Of a DNA stretch of 64,000 nt, positions 1-8,697 are shown in pieces; positions within the stretch are counted from its first letter, which is position 1, and every line of letters starts with the position of its first letter. The stretch comes from Verrucomicrobiota bacterium (GTDB lineage: Bacteria > Verrucomicrobiota > Verrucomicrobiia > Verrucomicrobiales > DEV007), in NCBI GenBank assembly GCA_963205275.1, contig CAUJIH010000013.1, forward strand, positions 1-64,000, read 5' to 3'. A model generated the notes under the pieces. The model saw nothing but the letters and a program-made list of their open reading frames with translations. It ran no database searches and was not told the origin of the DNA. The translations under genes were made by a program, and so were the position numbers.

Positions 1-1
1 A

Positions 2-133
2 GAGCTCTCAGCGAAACTGCTACGGGATCATCCGCTGAAGGGTTCGATCCGGTCCAAACGCAAACGAGCGGGACTCTCAGCCAGCTTCCGAGCCGAAATC
101 ATCGCTCCTATTTTCCATAATCCCCATACGTAA
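2..133 (+). CDS. C-terminal end of an unidentified protein (partial, 5' truncated)
   Basis: An open frame enters from the left edge and stops at TAA 131-133, giving about 43 residues that are rich in Lys and Arg in the middle. The frame has a protein-like composition, runs in the direction of radC and ends 62 bases before it, so it is probably the tail of the upstream gene. Too little remains to name a family. A second frame, ending at 120, is also open but looks less protein-like. Confidence 0.35.
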   Translation, partial: ELSAKLLRDHPLKGSIRSKRKRAGLSASFRAEIIAPIFHNPHT

Positions 134-195
134 GCCCTGGGGAAAAACAATTGCCTTTCTCTGGAATCTGGAACAGAATCCGAGCAGACTGACTC

Positions 196-885
196 ATGTT
201 GATCAAAGAAATGCCGATGGAAGAACGGCCCCGCGAAAAGTTGTGGGAGCGGGGTGCGGAGGCATTAAGTGACGCGGAAATTCTGGCGCTTTTTTTTGGA
301 ACCGGTCGCCAGGGCATGAGCGTGGTACAGCTCGCCCGCGAACTAATTACCCACTTCGGCGGTCTGCGCCAGCTATCTCGAGCCTCTGCGGAAGAACTCC
401 TGACAGTGAAAGGTATTGGTCCGGCAAAGGCTGCCCAGCTCGCCGCAGTATTTGAGTTCGGACGCCGCCTCGCTCTGGAGACCTACAACGAAATGGTAAT
501 CGAGCGTCCCGAGGACATATTCAGCCTCCTCCAACACGAGATGCAGCGCCTCGCACAGGAATCTGTCCGCGTCGTGCTGCTCAATCAACGGAAGCGACTG
601 ATTCGAGTCGAGGAAGTCTTTATCGGCACAGGCAACGAATCCTTCGCCAACCCCGCTGAGATTCTTCGGCGGGCCATCGTTCTATCCGCTCAATCGATCA
701 TCTTGGTCCACAATCATCCTTCCGGAGATCCTACGCCGAGCCATGCGGACCACAAAGTGACCAAGCGCCTGCACGAAGCCAGTGCGCTCATCGGGATCGA
801 GCTAGTCGATCACATTATCATCGGCTCCCCATCCCCCGCCCATCCGTCCGGATATTTCAGCTTTCGCGAAGGTGGCATACTCTGA
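196..885 (+). CDS. radC: RadC-family JAB1/MPN-domain protein (UPF0758)
   Basis: Cytoplasmic 229-aa protein of the RadC family, historically annotated as a DNA repair protein although its biochemical role is unsettled. The N-terminal half carries a helix-hairpin-helix-like segment (VKGIGPAKAAQLAAV, about residues 71-85) of the kind that binds DNA non-specifically. The C-terminal half is a JAMM/MPN metalloprotease-like fold with the metal-binding motif HNHPSGDPTPS (His172, His174) followed by Asp185, so the zinc site looks intact. Length matches the usual 220-230 aa, and ATG 196 gives the standard family N-terminus (MPMEERPREKL). It is followed by lpxA after 42 bases and may be transcribed with it. 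Confidence 0.93.
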   Translation: MLIKEMPMEERPREKLWERGAEALSDAEILALFFGTGRQGMSVVQLARELITHFGGLRQLSRASAEELLTVKGIGPAKAAQLAAVFEFGRRLALETYNEMVIERPEDIFSLLQHEMQRLAQESVRVVLLNQRKRLIRVEEVFIGTGNESFANPAEILRRAIVLSAQSIILVHNHPSGDPTPSHADHKVTKRLHEASALIGIELVDHIIIGSPSPAHPSGYFSFREGGIL

Positions 886-927
886 AGCCAACTTTCAAGC
901 CATCTTTCGCCCTGCACGCCTTTTCTT

Positions 928-1728
928 ATGTCGTCGATTCACCCTACTGCACTTATTTCTTCCTCCGCCATCATTGGCGAAGATGTCCGCATCGGCCCCT
1001 ATGCCATCATTGAAGACGATGTCGAAATCGGGGACCACTGCGTAATCGAAGCAGCAGCTCAACTGCGCTCCGGAACTCGCATTGGCTCTCGCTGTGTTAT
1101 CGGCTCTGGAGCGATTCTAGCATCGGACCCACAGTCGATCAGTTTCGATAAGCAAATCCGATCTGGAGTCCGCGTTGGGAATGGAACGATTCTAAGGGAA
1201 TACGTCACCCTCCATCGCAGCGTCCGTGAAGGAGGAGAAACCGTCGTCGGTGAAGGGAATTTCCTCATGACAGGAGCGCATGTGGGACATGACTCCGTGG
1301 TGGGAAATCAGAACGTTCTCGCAAATAACACCCTCCTCGGAGGGCATGTCGAAATCGGTAATCACTGCTTTCTTGGGGGGGCTAGTGCTTTTCACCAATT
1401 TGTTCGGGTCGGCGATTATGTGATGGCACAGGGACATTCAGGCTTCTCACTCGATCTCCCCCCTTATGTGATCGGCTCCGGTGTCAACTTCGTATCGGGC
1501 CTGAATTCTGTTGGTCTGAGACGAGGAGGATTCTCCAAAGAGGAGCGTCAGCAAATCAAGGAGGCCTACCGATCCGTTTTTCGGAACACCCAGAGTCTAG
1601 TTGAAACCCTTCGCAGTGTGGAAGGGCAAGTTCTCTTCCCTTGCACCTCCGCTTTTTACGACTTCCTTCGCTCCGACTCCAACCGCGGGGTCTGCATCCG
1701 CAGGCAGCGGGCTAAAGAATCTGATTAG
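928..1728 (+). CDS. lpxA: UDP-N-acetylglucosamine O-acyltransferase LpxA
   Basis: Catalyses the first step of lipid A synthesis, transfer of a 3-hydroxyacyl chain from acyl carrier protein to the 3-OH of UDP-GlcNAc, in the cytosol. The 266-aa protein has the left-handed beta-helix of hexapeptide repeats over about residues 5-190, the catalytic-His region (GAHVGHD), the family block GGASAFHQFVRVG, and the C-terminal helical signature GLRRGGFSKEE. Length agrees with E. coli LpxA (262 aa). It stands alone rather than in the classical lpxD-fabZ-lpxA-lpxB cluster, but lptD follows, so both concern LPS. Confidence 0.95.
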   Translation: MSSIHPTALISSSAIIGEDVRIGPYAIIEDDVEIGDHCVIEAAAQLRSGTRIGSRCVIGSGAILASDPQSISFDKQIRSGVRVGNGTILREYVTLHRSVREGGETVVGEGNFLMTGAHVGHDSVVGNQNVLANNTLLGGHVEIGNHCFLGGASAFHQFVRVGDYVMAQGHSGFSLDLPPYVIGSGVNFVSGLNSVGLRRGGFSKEERQQIKEAYRSVFRNTQSLVETLRSVEGQVLFPCTSAFYDFLRSDSNRGVCIRRQRAKESD

Positions 1729-1802
1729 CAGTAATGAGAGATTCTTCTAAAGAGTTGAATTTTTCATTGGTTTTTTGGTGAGATGTGAGTAAATGGAATC
1801 CA

Positions 1803-1825
1803 CAGGCTTTATTTTAAAAAGCCTG
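1803..1825 (+). terminator. Hairpin after lpxA, possible terminator
   Basis: CAGGCTTT (1803-1810) and AAAGCCTG (1818-1825) form a perfect 8-bp inverted repeat around a 7-base AT loop, between the end of lpxA and the start of lptD. There is no following T-run on the plus strand, so an intrinsic terminator is only possible; it could also lie in the lptD leader. Confidence 0.35.
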
Positions 1826-1848
1826 ATCAAAATCCCTTTCCAGTCATC

Positions 1849-4125
1849 TTGATCCTTCAAAGTGCCAGAAACTCTCTGACTCGCCTGTTCTGCGGCGCAT
1901 GGCTCGCTGCGGGATTGCTGTTGGTATCCGTCTCCTTGTCGATGGGGCAGGAAAGTAGTAAAAAGGATAACACCTCTACCGAATCCTCCTCGAAGGTGAC
2001 AAACCTCGACATCCAGAGTGACTTTTCAGATTATGATCGGAATCTGGAGATCGCCAAAGCTTGGGGCGAGGTTGTCGTACGCTATGGCGATGTCACGATT
2101 TATGCGGACCAAGTGGAGTTTCACAAGTCGTCCAACAAGATCTTTGCTCGGGATAACGTCCGCGTCTTTAAAGACGGACAAGTTGTAGAGGCTGAGGAAA
2201 TCATCTACAACGTCAAAACCGGTGAAATGAGCACCAGTCAGCTCAAGAGCGCTCTCGAACCTATTTACTACACGGCAGACGATGTCCAGCGTCCAGATGA
2301 AAGTCAACAAGGCCCCATCACTCTTCTGGACGCCAACTTCACGACACACGACGCAGAAAACCCGAACTTCCACGTCAGGGTGAACAAACTGGAGGTCTAT
2401 CCAGAGGACCGAATCGTGATGCACGGAGCTCGAATGTATGCGGGGGACACTCCCATCTTATGGTTTCCTTATTGGGTTCAGCCCATGGACTCTGAGTTGG
2501 GCTACTACTTCACCCCGGGGTGGAATACTCCATGGGGTGCCTTCCTTCTCAATCGATATGGCTTCATGCTGGGGGAGACCCATCACGCCCAGGTCCACTA
2601 CGATTACCGCAGCGAGCGCGGACTTGCTGGCGGAGTCGAGATCTTCGACCGCAAATTCAAGGATAATGATGCCATCGGTCGCTTGAATCTTTACTACGCC
2701 GCCGATGACAATCCGGCGATGAGCTTCAACGGAAAAACGCGTACCCGTGGTATTCCCCCCACCGACCGCTACCGGATCAACCTCCAGCACCGGATTTATA
2801 TTCCCGGCTCTGATGATAAAACCTTTTACTTAGACTTCGACATCAACCGTCTCAGTGATGCTCATATGTACGAGGATTTCTTCCCCTCGGAATTTCGTCT
2901 AGATCCAAGGCCGGATAACCTGATTAACCTGAATAAATTGTTCGAGCGTGGTGAAATCTCGCTCACGGGCCGCTTCCAACTCAATGATTTCTTTCAAACC
3001 GACACGCGGACTCCCGAGTTAGCCATCGACATCATCCGGACACCAATTGGGAACACTGGCTTCTTCTACGATGGCCTAACCTCCTACGGAATTATCGACG
3101 AAGAACTCGATGACGACTCAATCATCGCTGGAATGGTCGATCCCAGTGGCTACAATCGATTCCACACCTATCATGAGCTTCTATTCCCGACCAAGTTAGG
3201 CGGCTTTCTCGATGTGATCCCCCGACTCGGTGGCGGCTACACCAATTACTCGAGCTTTGACATCCCTGGCATGGGGGCGCTGGATCGCTCTACTCTCCAT
3301 GCAGGAGTCGAAGTCTCTTTCAAGATGTCGCGTAAGTCTCCGGAGATCGTGAATCACGCCCTCGGGATAAACGGTCTGATGCACGTAGTGCGCCCTTATC
3401 TCAACTACTCGCTCGTCCGGACGAATGATCTGACGGGACGCTTCTCGCCAGTGGATCGCTTTACTCCTACGACTCGCCTGCGTCCGATCGACATGCCACT
3501 CTTTACGACGATTGACGATCTACGTGACTGGCAGGTTCTGCGTACCGGAGTATCGAACCGCTGGTATACCAAGCGAAACGGAGCGAGCTACGAGTGGCTC
3601 TCGCTCAACAACTACTTTGACACATTTATCGACGATCCAGAATTCAATCGCAACTTCTCAAACTTCTTCACTGACGTCGAATGGCGTCCTGTCCCTTGGC
3701 TGATCTTTACGACGACGGCTCAAGTCCCGATCTTCGATCATACGATGGACTTCACTGAGTTAAGTTCGTCGGTGACCTATATGCCGACCGATTGGTTCCA
3801 GGTTGGTCTTCGTCAATATTTCATTAATGATCATCCGTTCTTTGGAAATTCAGATCTCTATACCCTCACCACTTATACGAGATTGAGTGATAACTGGGGC
3901 TTCAGTACGGCCCATCGCTTCGAAGCAGACGATAGCACTCTGGAGTATCAGCAGTATAGCGTTCATCGCGACCTCGCTAGTTGGACGGCCAGTCTGGGTG
4001 GAATCGTCCGAAACAATCGCACCGGACCGGATGAGTATGGCGTGATCCTCAGTCTAACTCTCAAGGCATTCCCCAAGGTGAACCTCCCGGTCGATTTCCA
4101 ACCAGGTTCCTTGGCCTCTGAATAG
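1849..4125 (+). CDS. lptD: LPS-assembly protein LptD (OstA/Imp)
   Basis: Outer-membrane translocon that inserts LPS into the outer leaflet. The 758-aa product begins with a signal peptide (hydrophobic stretch about residues 15-32 ending SMGQE). It continues with an OstA/LptA-like periplasmic jellyroll (about 50-150, with GEVVVRYGDVTIYADQVEF) and then a long beta-barrel region rich in aromatic alternating strands. The block PILWFPYWVQP at about residue 203 is typical of LptD. The start is a TTG because no ATG or GTG precedes the signal peptide in frame; the only nearby in-frame ATG lies within the signal sequence. The Cys pairs known from E. coli LptD are not evident, as in many non-proteobacterial homologues. 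Confidence 0.88.
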   Translation: MILQSARNSLTRLFCGAWLAAGLLLVSVSLSMGQESSKKDNTSTESSSKVTNLDIQSDFSDYDRNLEIAKAWGEVVVRYGDVTIYADQVEFHKSSNKIFARDNVRVFKDGQVVEAEEIIYNVKTGEMSTSQLKSALEPIYYTADDVQRPDESQQGPITLLDANFTTHDAENPNFHVRVNKLEVYPEDRIVMHGARMYAGDTPILWFPYWVQPMDSELGYYFTPGWNTPWGAFLLNRYGFMLGETHHAQVHYDYRSERGLAGGVEIFDRKFKDNDAIGRLNLYYAADDNPAMSFNGKTRTRGIPPTDRYRINLQHRIYIPGSDDKTFYLDFDINRLSDAHMYEDFFPSEFRLDPRPDNLINLNKLFERGEISLTGRFQLNDFFQTDTRTPELAIDIIRTPIGNTGFFYDGLTSYGIIDEELDDDSIIAGMVDPSGYNRFHTYHELLFPTKLGGFLDVIPRLGGGYTNYSSFDIPGMGALDRSTLHAGVEVSFKMSRKSPEIVNHALGINGLMHVVRPYLNYSLVRTNDLTGRFSPVDRFTPTTRLRPIDMPLFTTIDDLRDWQVLRTGVSNRWYTKRNGASYEWLSLNNYFDTFIDDPEFNRNFSNFFTDVEWRPVPWLIFTTTAQVPIFDHTMDFTELSSSVTYMPTDWFQVGLRQYFINDHPFFGNSDLYTLTTYTRLSDNWGFSTAHRFEADDSTLEYQQYSVHRDLASWTASLGGIVRNNRTGPDEYGVILSLTLKAFPKVNLPVDFQPGSLASE

Positions 4126-4261
4126 GTAGCCTTACGGGGGGCGGTTCCTCATTCAGACAGGTACCACTGGTCAAATTCTGTGAAGGTGCTTTCTTCTTTT
4201 GAGACATCTTCATCTCTTTCCTATTTTATCTATCTTTCCTCTTTTCCCCATTCTTTATTCA

Positions 4262-5566
4262 ATGAAGCTCACCATTATCGGCTCTGGTTACGTCGGATTA
4301 ACTACAGGTGCCTGCTTTGCAGAAGTCGGGCATGAGGTGATGTGCGTGGATAATGACGCAAGTAAGATCGAGACTTTGCGGCGTGGAGAGATTCCAATCT
4401 ATGAGCCGGGGCTCGCTGATCTAGTGACCCAAAACGTAGCTGCAGATCGGCTTTCTTTTACGACCAGCACGGCAGAGGGTGTCGCACACGGAGATGTCGT
4501 ATTCATCGCAGTGCCAACTCCTCCGAATCCTGATGGCTCGGTCGATCTGCGATTTATCGAAAAGGTCGCCCGAGAAATCGCTCCGCACATCGACTCCTAC
4601 AAAGTGATCGTCGATAAGTCTACCGTACCTGTAAAGACTGGAGAGAAAGTCGCCGAGACGATTCAGAGATATGCTCCTGATGCGAAATTCGATGTCGTTT
4701 CCAATCCCGAGTTTCTCCGGGAAGGCTCGGCAGTCCACGACCTAATGAAGCCTGACCGCATTGTCTTCGGCTCCAATAGCGACCGGGCCTCCGCCCTGAT
4801 GAAAAAGGTCTATGAACCCTTTGTGGCTCCTCTATTGGTGACTGACATCAACAGCGCCGAGCTAATCAAACACGCGGCCAACTCCTTCTTAGCCCTAAAA
4901 ATTTCCTATATCAATGCGATTAGCGAGATCTGTGAGGCCAGCGGAGCCGACATTGAGCGCGTCGCTGAAGGAATCGGTATGGATTCACGCATTGGACAAG
5001 CCTTTTTGAATGCGGGACTCGGATACGGAGGATCGTGCTTCCCCAAGGATATCGCTGCATTTATCGCGATCAGCGAGCAATTGGGAACCCCCTTCACATT
5101 GCTCAAGGAGGTACAGAAAATCAATGCGCACCAGCTTGATCGCTTTATTGATCGAATTCGAAAATCACTGTGGGTTCTGGAAGAAAAGAAGATTGCTGTC
5201 TGGGGTCTCACTTTCAAACCACATACGGACGATCTGCGCTCATCCGTAGCAATGGAGTTAGTCGAAAAATTGGTCGTAGAAGGAGCCGTAGTCACCGCCT
5301 ACGATCCAAAAGGCATGGATCGTGCCGCAGCCCTGCCCATCGGCTCTCGCATTCGATTTGCGAACTCACCTGAGGAAGCTGCGGTCGGGGCGGATGCGCT
5401 CGTGATCGCTACTGAATGGCCAGAATTTGAGCACGTCAATTTTCCCCGCATTCGGGAGTCTATGCTCTCACCGATTCTCTTCGACGGGCGAAATCTCCTT
5501 GATCCGACGACAATGCGGAAGTTTGGCTTCGATTATCACTGCATCGGGCGTCCGAAAATGGACTGA
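4262..5566 (+). CDS. ugd: UDP-glucose 6-dehydrogenase
   Basis: NAD-dependent cytosolic enzyme that oxidises UDP-glucose twice to UDP-glucuronate, a precursor for exopolysaccharide and LPS sugars. The 434-aa protein starts directly with the Rossmann motif GSGYVGLTTG (residues 7-16). It has the active-site motif GYGGSCFPKD with catalytic Cys259, and the C-terminal UDP-binding domain with WGLTFKPHTDDLR. ATG 4262 was chosen because translation further upstream from a TTG adds a 21-residue hydrophobic leader foreign to the family. It lies 136 bases after lptD. Paralogous UDP-ManNAc dehydrogenases exist, but the overall pattern fits UGD best. Confidence 0.93.
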   Translation: MKLTIIGSGYVGLTTGACFAEVGHEVMCVDNDASKIETLRRGEIPIYEPGLADLVTQNVAADRLSFTTSTAEGVAHGDVVFIAVPTPPNPDGSVDLRFIEKVAREIAPHIDSYKVIVDKSTVPVKTGEKVAETIQRYAPDAKFDVVSNPEFLREGSAVHDLMKPDRIVFGSNSDRASALMKKVYEPFVAPLLVTDINSAELIKHAANSFLALKISYINAISEICEASGADIERVAEGIGMDSRIGQAFLNAGLGYGGSCFPKDIAAFIAISEQLGTPFTLLKEVQKINAHQLDRFIDRIRKSLWVLEEKKIAVWGLTFKPHTDDLRSSVAMELVEKLVVEGAVVTAYDPKGMDRAAALPIGSRIRFANSPEEAAVGADALVIATEWPEFEHVNFPRIRESMLSPILFDGRNLLDPTTMRKFGFDYHCIGRPKMD

Positions 5567-5598
5567 ACAAATCCCACCTCCGATACCCCTCTGTCGAC

Positions 5599-6930
5599 TC
5601 AACGGCGAGGCTTATCCGCCGGCAGCGCCTGCTGCTCCAGTGCCTGAATCAGGGGATCAGGTGAGGCTCCAAGACCGTCGATTCGGGCGACGATCTCTCC
5701 TGCAGGATTTAGCAGGATGACAGCGTTCGTATGCGCGATCCCCCCATCGTAGGGTTCGTATTTGATTCCTAGAACAGCCGCCAGCTCCATGACCGAGGCC
5801 TCGTCGGATGTGAGAAAGTTCCAATGCTCTAGATGCGACTCTTTCGCGTGTTTGGCGAGTTGAGCCGGAGTATCATCCTTAGGATCGAAGGAAGCAAAAG
5901 TGAACGCTGTTCGCGCCTTCGCCTCTTCGCTTAGATCCCGCTCTATATTACGCATGATGGCGGAAATACGAGGACAGGCAGCTTTACAAAAAGTGTATCC
6001 CATGCAAATGACCTGCCATTTCCCGCCTAAGGAGCGCAGAGCAACGGCCTCATCGCGCTGATTTCGCCATATTCCGCCAAGCTGATAAATCGAGCCAGGG
6101 GGCAAAGCGTGCGTAATTTCAGCATTTTGCGTCACAGCAGGCAGTGCCGTGTCCGCACTCCACGCACCGCGAAATCCCAGCGATGCCATGGTGAAGCTAG
6201 CCCGCAAACTCGTGCGCAGAGCTTGGCGCATAAAGGCTGCATAGTCAGTCTTATCTACGAGCGCTATTGACCCTCCCGCACAATAAAGCTCGCGTTCGAT
6301 TTCACCACCAGAGCGCCCCTCGCCAGTATCCATCGAGTTATTAAAGTCATTAATCCATTCCCAAACGACTCCATGCATCCCATGGAGTCCATAAACGTCA
6401 GCAGGAGCAGCATCAGCCCTAGGCATTCTGGCGGGAGTCGGACGCGAATACCATGTCAGGAGCTTCGCCGAAAAATCTGGGTTCTTCGTAGCATCTGTGG
6501 TGGACTCATCCGCACGAGCCGCGTATTCCCATTCATCGAGAGTCGGTAGCCTCTTTCCGACAGAAGCTAAGTAGGCACGAGCCGCAAACCAGGAAATCCC
6601 TGTCACTGGTGCAGCAGGATCTGCATCCGGCCCCAACTCGACATCGCCAGTCCACTTCGCCAGATATTGTTCATCTGCGAAGATGCGAGGAATGGACGAG
6701 CGCCGCCAGCCCGGATTTTGCTGAACGAACTGAAGAAATTCTTCGTTCGTTACCTGACGCTCGTCCAGATAGTAATCGTGAATTTGACGCTCCACACTTT
6801 CTTGGAGAAAGATGGGGCGGTAGGTTCCCCCTTTGATGAATTTCATCCCCTCCGGAACCTCCGCCCCTGTGCCTGTGACGGTGGCGAGAAGCATCACAAG
6901 CGAACAGAGGTGAAGGCGGGAAACATTCAT
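5599..6930 (-). CDS. NirV-like FGE-family domain fused to SCO1/SenC copper-chaperone domain
   Basis: Exported 443-aa two-domain protein encoded 37 bases after nirK. A signal peptide (residues 1-23) is followed by a formylglycine-generating-enzyme/SUMF1-type fold at about 25-260, with GMKFIKGGTY, RLPTLDEWEYAAR, VVWEWINDF and LGFRGAW. The Cys pair needed for formylglycine generation is absent: only one Cys (217) lies in this half apart from the signal peptide. That matches NirV, the accessory protein known beside nirK in other bacteria. Residues about 275-435 form a thioredoxin-fold SCO domain with copper ligands Cys315 and Cys319 (CKAAC) and His400. I infer a role in maturing or supplying copper to the nitrite reductase. 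The direct fusion is unusual. Confidence 0.85.
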   Translation of the reverse strand: MNVSRLHLCSLVMLLATVTGTGAEVPEGMKFIKGGTYRPIFLQESVERQIHDYYLDERQVTNEEFLQFVQQNPGWRRSSIPRIFADEQYLAKWTGDVELGPDADPAAPVTGISWFAARAYLASVGKRLPTLDEWEYAARADESTTDATKNPDFSAKLLTWYSRPTPARMPRADAAPADVYGLHGMHGVVWEWINDFNNSMDTGEGRSGGEIERELYCAGGSIALVDKTDYAAFMRQALRTSLRASFTMASLGFRGAWSADTALPAVTQNAEITHALPPGSIYQLGGIWRNQRDEAVALRSLGGKWQVICMGYTFCKAACPRISAIMRNIERDLSEEAKARTAFTFASFDPKDDTPAQLAKHAKESHLEHWNFLTSDEASVMELAAVLGIKYEPYDGGIAHTNAVILLNPAGEIVARIDGLGASPDPLIQALEQQALPADKPRR

Positions 6931-6967
6931 CGTCGAAAGAAACTAAGATTGAATCGAGAAATGAGAT

Positions 6968-8545
6968 TTAGTGTGCCCCTGTGGTAGGCAGAGGTCCCAG
7001 CTCACGCGCTTTTTTCACCTGCTCAGGAGTCACTTCCGTTCCATTGTTTCCGAAGCTGTTATAGACGTATGTCAGCACGTTGGCGATTTCCTCATCCGTG
7101 AAGTCGAGCTGGGGCATGACGCTGTTGAACTGTGCTCCGTTGACAGTAATCTCACCCGTCATCCCGAAGGCGACCACGCGGATCGCACGATCAACATCAG
7201 CATTCAGATAATCGCTCTTGGCCAGTGGCGGGAATGCCATCGGGACCCCCTGTCCTTCCGCCTGGTGACAGGCCAAACAGACACGAGCGTAGATGGACTT
7301 ACCGAACGCAATTCTCTCATCCTTGTTCTTCGCGACAGGAGCTGCAGGCACAGATGCCTGAGGCATCTTCTGAATATCGCTGCCTTCCGGCTGATACACT
7401 AGATCGCTCAGCTTGCCCGAGTAAATGACTTTGTCTTCTTCCCCCGAGACTTTTAGCATGCCGAGAGCCCCCTTGTTGAATGCTCGCAGCAGAGCGTGAT
7501 CCACAAGAATGTAAGTGCCCGGCACATCTAGGCGAAATTCTGTGATCGCCGCAGCTCCCGGAGGAATCATAGTCGTTTGCACATTATGCGTCACGGTAGT
7601 TCCGCCTTCTGCGTGGAGATTGTCAAAGATTTCACCGATCACATGGAAGGAACTGGACAGGTTCGGACCACCATTGCCCACGAATAAGCGAACACGCTCT
7701 CCCACCTTTGCCGTAAGAGCGTTATCTCCGGCGATCGCACCGACTGATCCGTTGAAGACTACGTAATCAGGATGCTCATTCAGAGCTTTCTCCATATCGA
7801 AGGGCTGGAGGCCCGGCATCCCGTATTTTCCCTTGGTGTAGAAGTCGCCCTGACAGATGTAATACTCACGATCCACCGGTGGCAGTCCTGCCTTTGGCTC
7901 GACGTAGATCAGTCCATACATCCCGTTGGCTACGTGCATCCCGACCGGTGCAGTGGCGCAGTGGTAGATGAACAGACCAGGATTCAGCGCCTTGAAGCTG
8001 AAAACTGATTCATGTCCAGGAGCGGTCATGGATGAGGCAGCACCGCCTCCAGGTCCTGTCACCGCATGAAGATCGATATTGTGCGGCATCTTGCTCGTCG
8101 GATGATTCGCCAGAGTAAACTCCACTTCGTCGTTCTGTCGAACGCGGATAAACTTTCCAGGGACATGACCGCCGAAGGTCCAGTAAGTATAGCTGGTACC
8201 ATTCACCATCGGCTTTTCCACTTCGATCACCTCTAGACGCACCTTGACTCGAGACGGGTGCTTACGAGTAATCGGAGGCGGAACGTGAGGAGGATCGGTG
8301 AGAACTGCGATTTCCTCGCCCTGCAGTGGCTCATCTTCCTCGACGGCAGAATCACTGCGAAACGGAACACCTGGCGGCTGACTTGACTGAAGTTTCGCTA
8401 CTTTCGCAGCGACTTCTTCGGCGAGTTCGTCCAAGGACTGGGTTCCGGAAGCCGAGTGGCGCTCGCATGATGCGAAAAACGCACTAGTTCCCAGAAGTGC
8501 GAGTAGTGCGGTAATACGGATTTTTCGATTCCGATGGAGTTTCAT
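6968..8545 (-). CDS. nirK: Copper-containing nitrite reductase with C-terminal cytochrome c domain
   Basis: Reduces nitrite to nitric oxide, the committed step of denitrification, in the periplasm. The 525-aa lipoprotein starts at ATG 8545, giving a signal peptide ending in a lipobox (SAFFASC, Cys27); an upstream frame extension lacks this logic. Two cupredoxin domains span about 95-370. Type 1 copper ligands are His155, Cys196, His204 and Met209; type 2 ligands are His160, His195 and His350; Asp158 and His301 are the catalytic pair. A class I cytochrome c domain follows at about 405-500 with CLACH (423-427) and axial Met477, as in the heme-fused NirK of Ralstonia pickettii. The NirV-SCO fusion gene lies directly downstream; no nor gene is in the window. 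Confidence 0.93.
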   Translation of the reverse strand: MKLHRNRKIRITALLALLGTSAFFASCERHSASGTQSLDELAEEVAAKVAKLQSSQPPGVPFRSDSAVEEDEPLQGEEIAVLTDPPHVPPPITRKHPSRVKVRLEVIEVEKPMVNGTSYTYWTFGGHVPGKFIRVRQNDEVEFTLANHPTSKMPHNIDLHAVTGPGGGAASSMTAPGHESVFSFKALNPGLFIYHCATAPVGMHVANGMYGLIYVEPKAGLPPVDREYYICQGDFYTKGKYGMPGLQPFDMEKALNEHPDYVVFNGSVGAIAGDNALTAKVGERVRLFVGNGGPNLSSSFHVIGEIFDNLHAEGGTTVTHNVQTTMIPPGAAAITEFRLDVPGTYILVDHALLRAFNKGALGMLKVSGEEDKVIYSGKLSDLVYQPEGSDIQKMPQASVPAAPVAKNKDERIAFGKSIYARVCLACHQAEGQGVPMAFPPLAKSDYLNADVDRAIRVVAFGMTGEITVNGAQFNSVMPQLDFTDEEIANVLTYVYNSFGNNGTEVTPEQVKKARELGPLPTTGAH

Positions 8546-8653
8546 GTTGGATTGAGTTGGATTCTGCAATGCAGTCTTTTCTGGTCGCTCGCTCCAAATA
8601 TGCAGGAGCGGCTCAGAAAGTATTACGCTCAAATTCCAATTAGGGAAACTTCT

Positions 8654-8675
8654 AAATTAAAATATTTTTTAATTT
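8654..8675. promoter_or_regulatory. AT-only inverted repeat upstream of nirK
   Basis: AAATTAAAA (8654-8662) and TTTTAATTT (8667-8675) are perfect 9-bp arms around TATT, about 110-130 bases upstream of the nirK start. This may be a regulator site or an UP-like element. It does not match the FNR/NNR consensus. Confidence 0.35.
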
Positions 8676-8697
8676 CAATAAGTGCGCCTTATTGAAG
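8674..8697 (-). terminator. Hairpin spanning the stop codon of the upstream phosphodiesterase-like gene
   Basis: TTCAATAAG (8674-8682) and CTTATTGAA (8688-8696) form a perfect 9-bp stem with a 5-base loop. The stem contains the TAA stop (8689-8691) of the gene ending here and abuts the AT palindrome before nirK. Read on the minus strand it is followed by an A/T-rich run rather than a clean U-tract, so termination is plausible but unproved. Confidence 0.4.

Noticed and set aside
38-50. tRNA T-loop-like GGTTCGATCC
   Set aside because: No acceptor stem or anticodon arm can be built around it; it lies in an open coding frame.
5599-6200. True formylglycine-generating activity in the NirV-like protein
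   Set aside because: The active-site Cys pair is absent, so it cannot mature the nearby sulfatase by the known mechanism.
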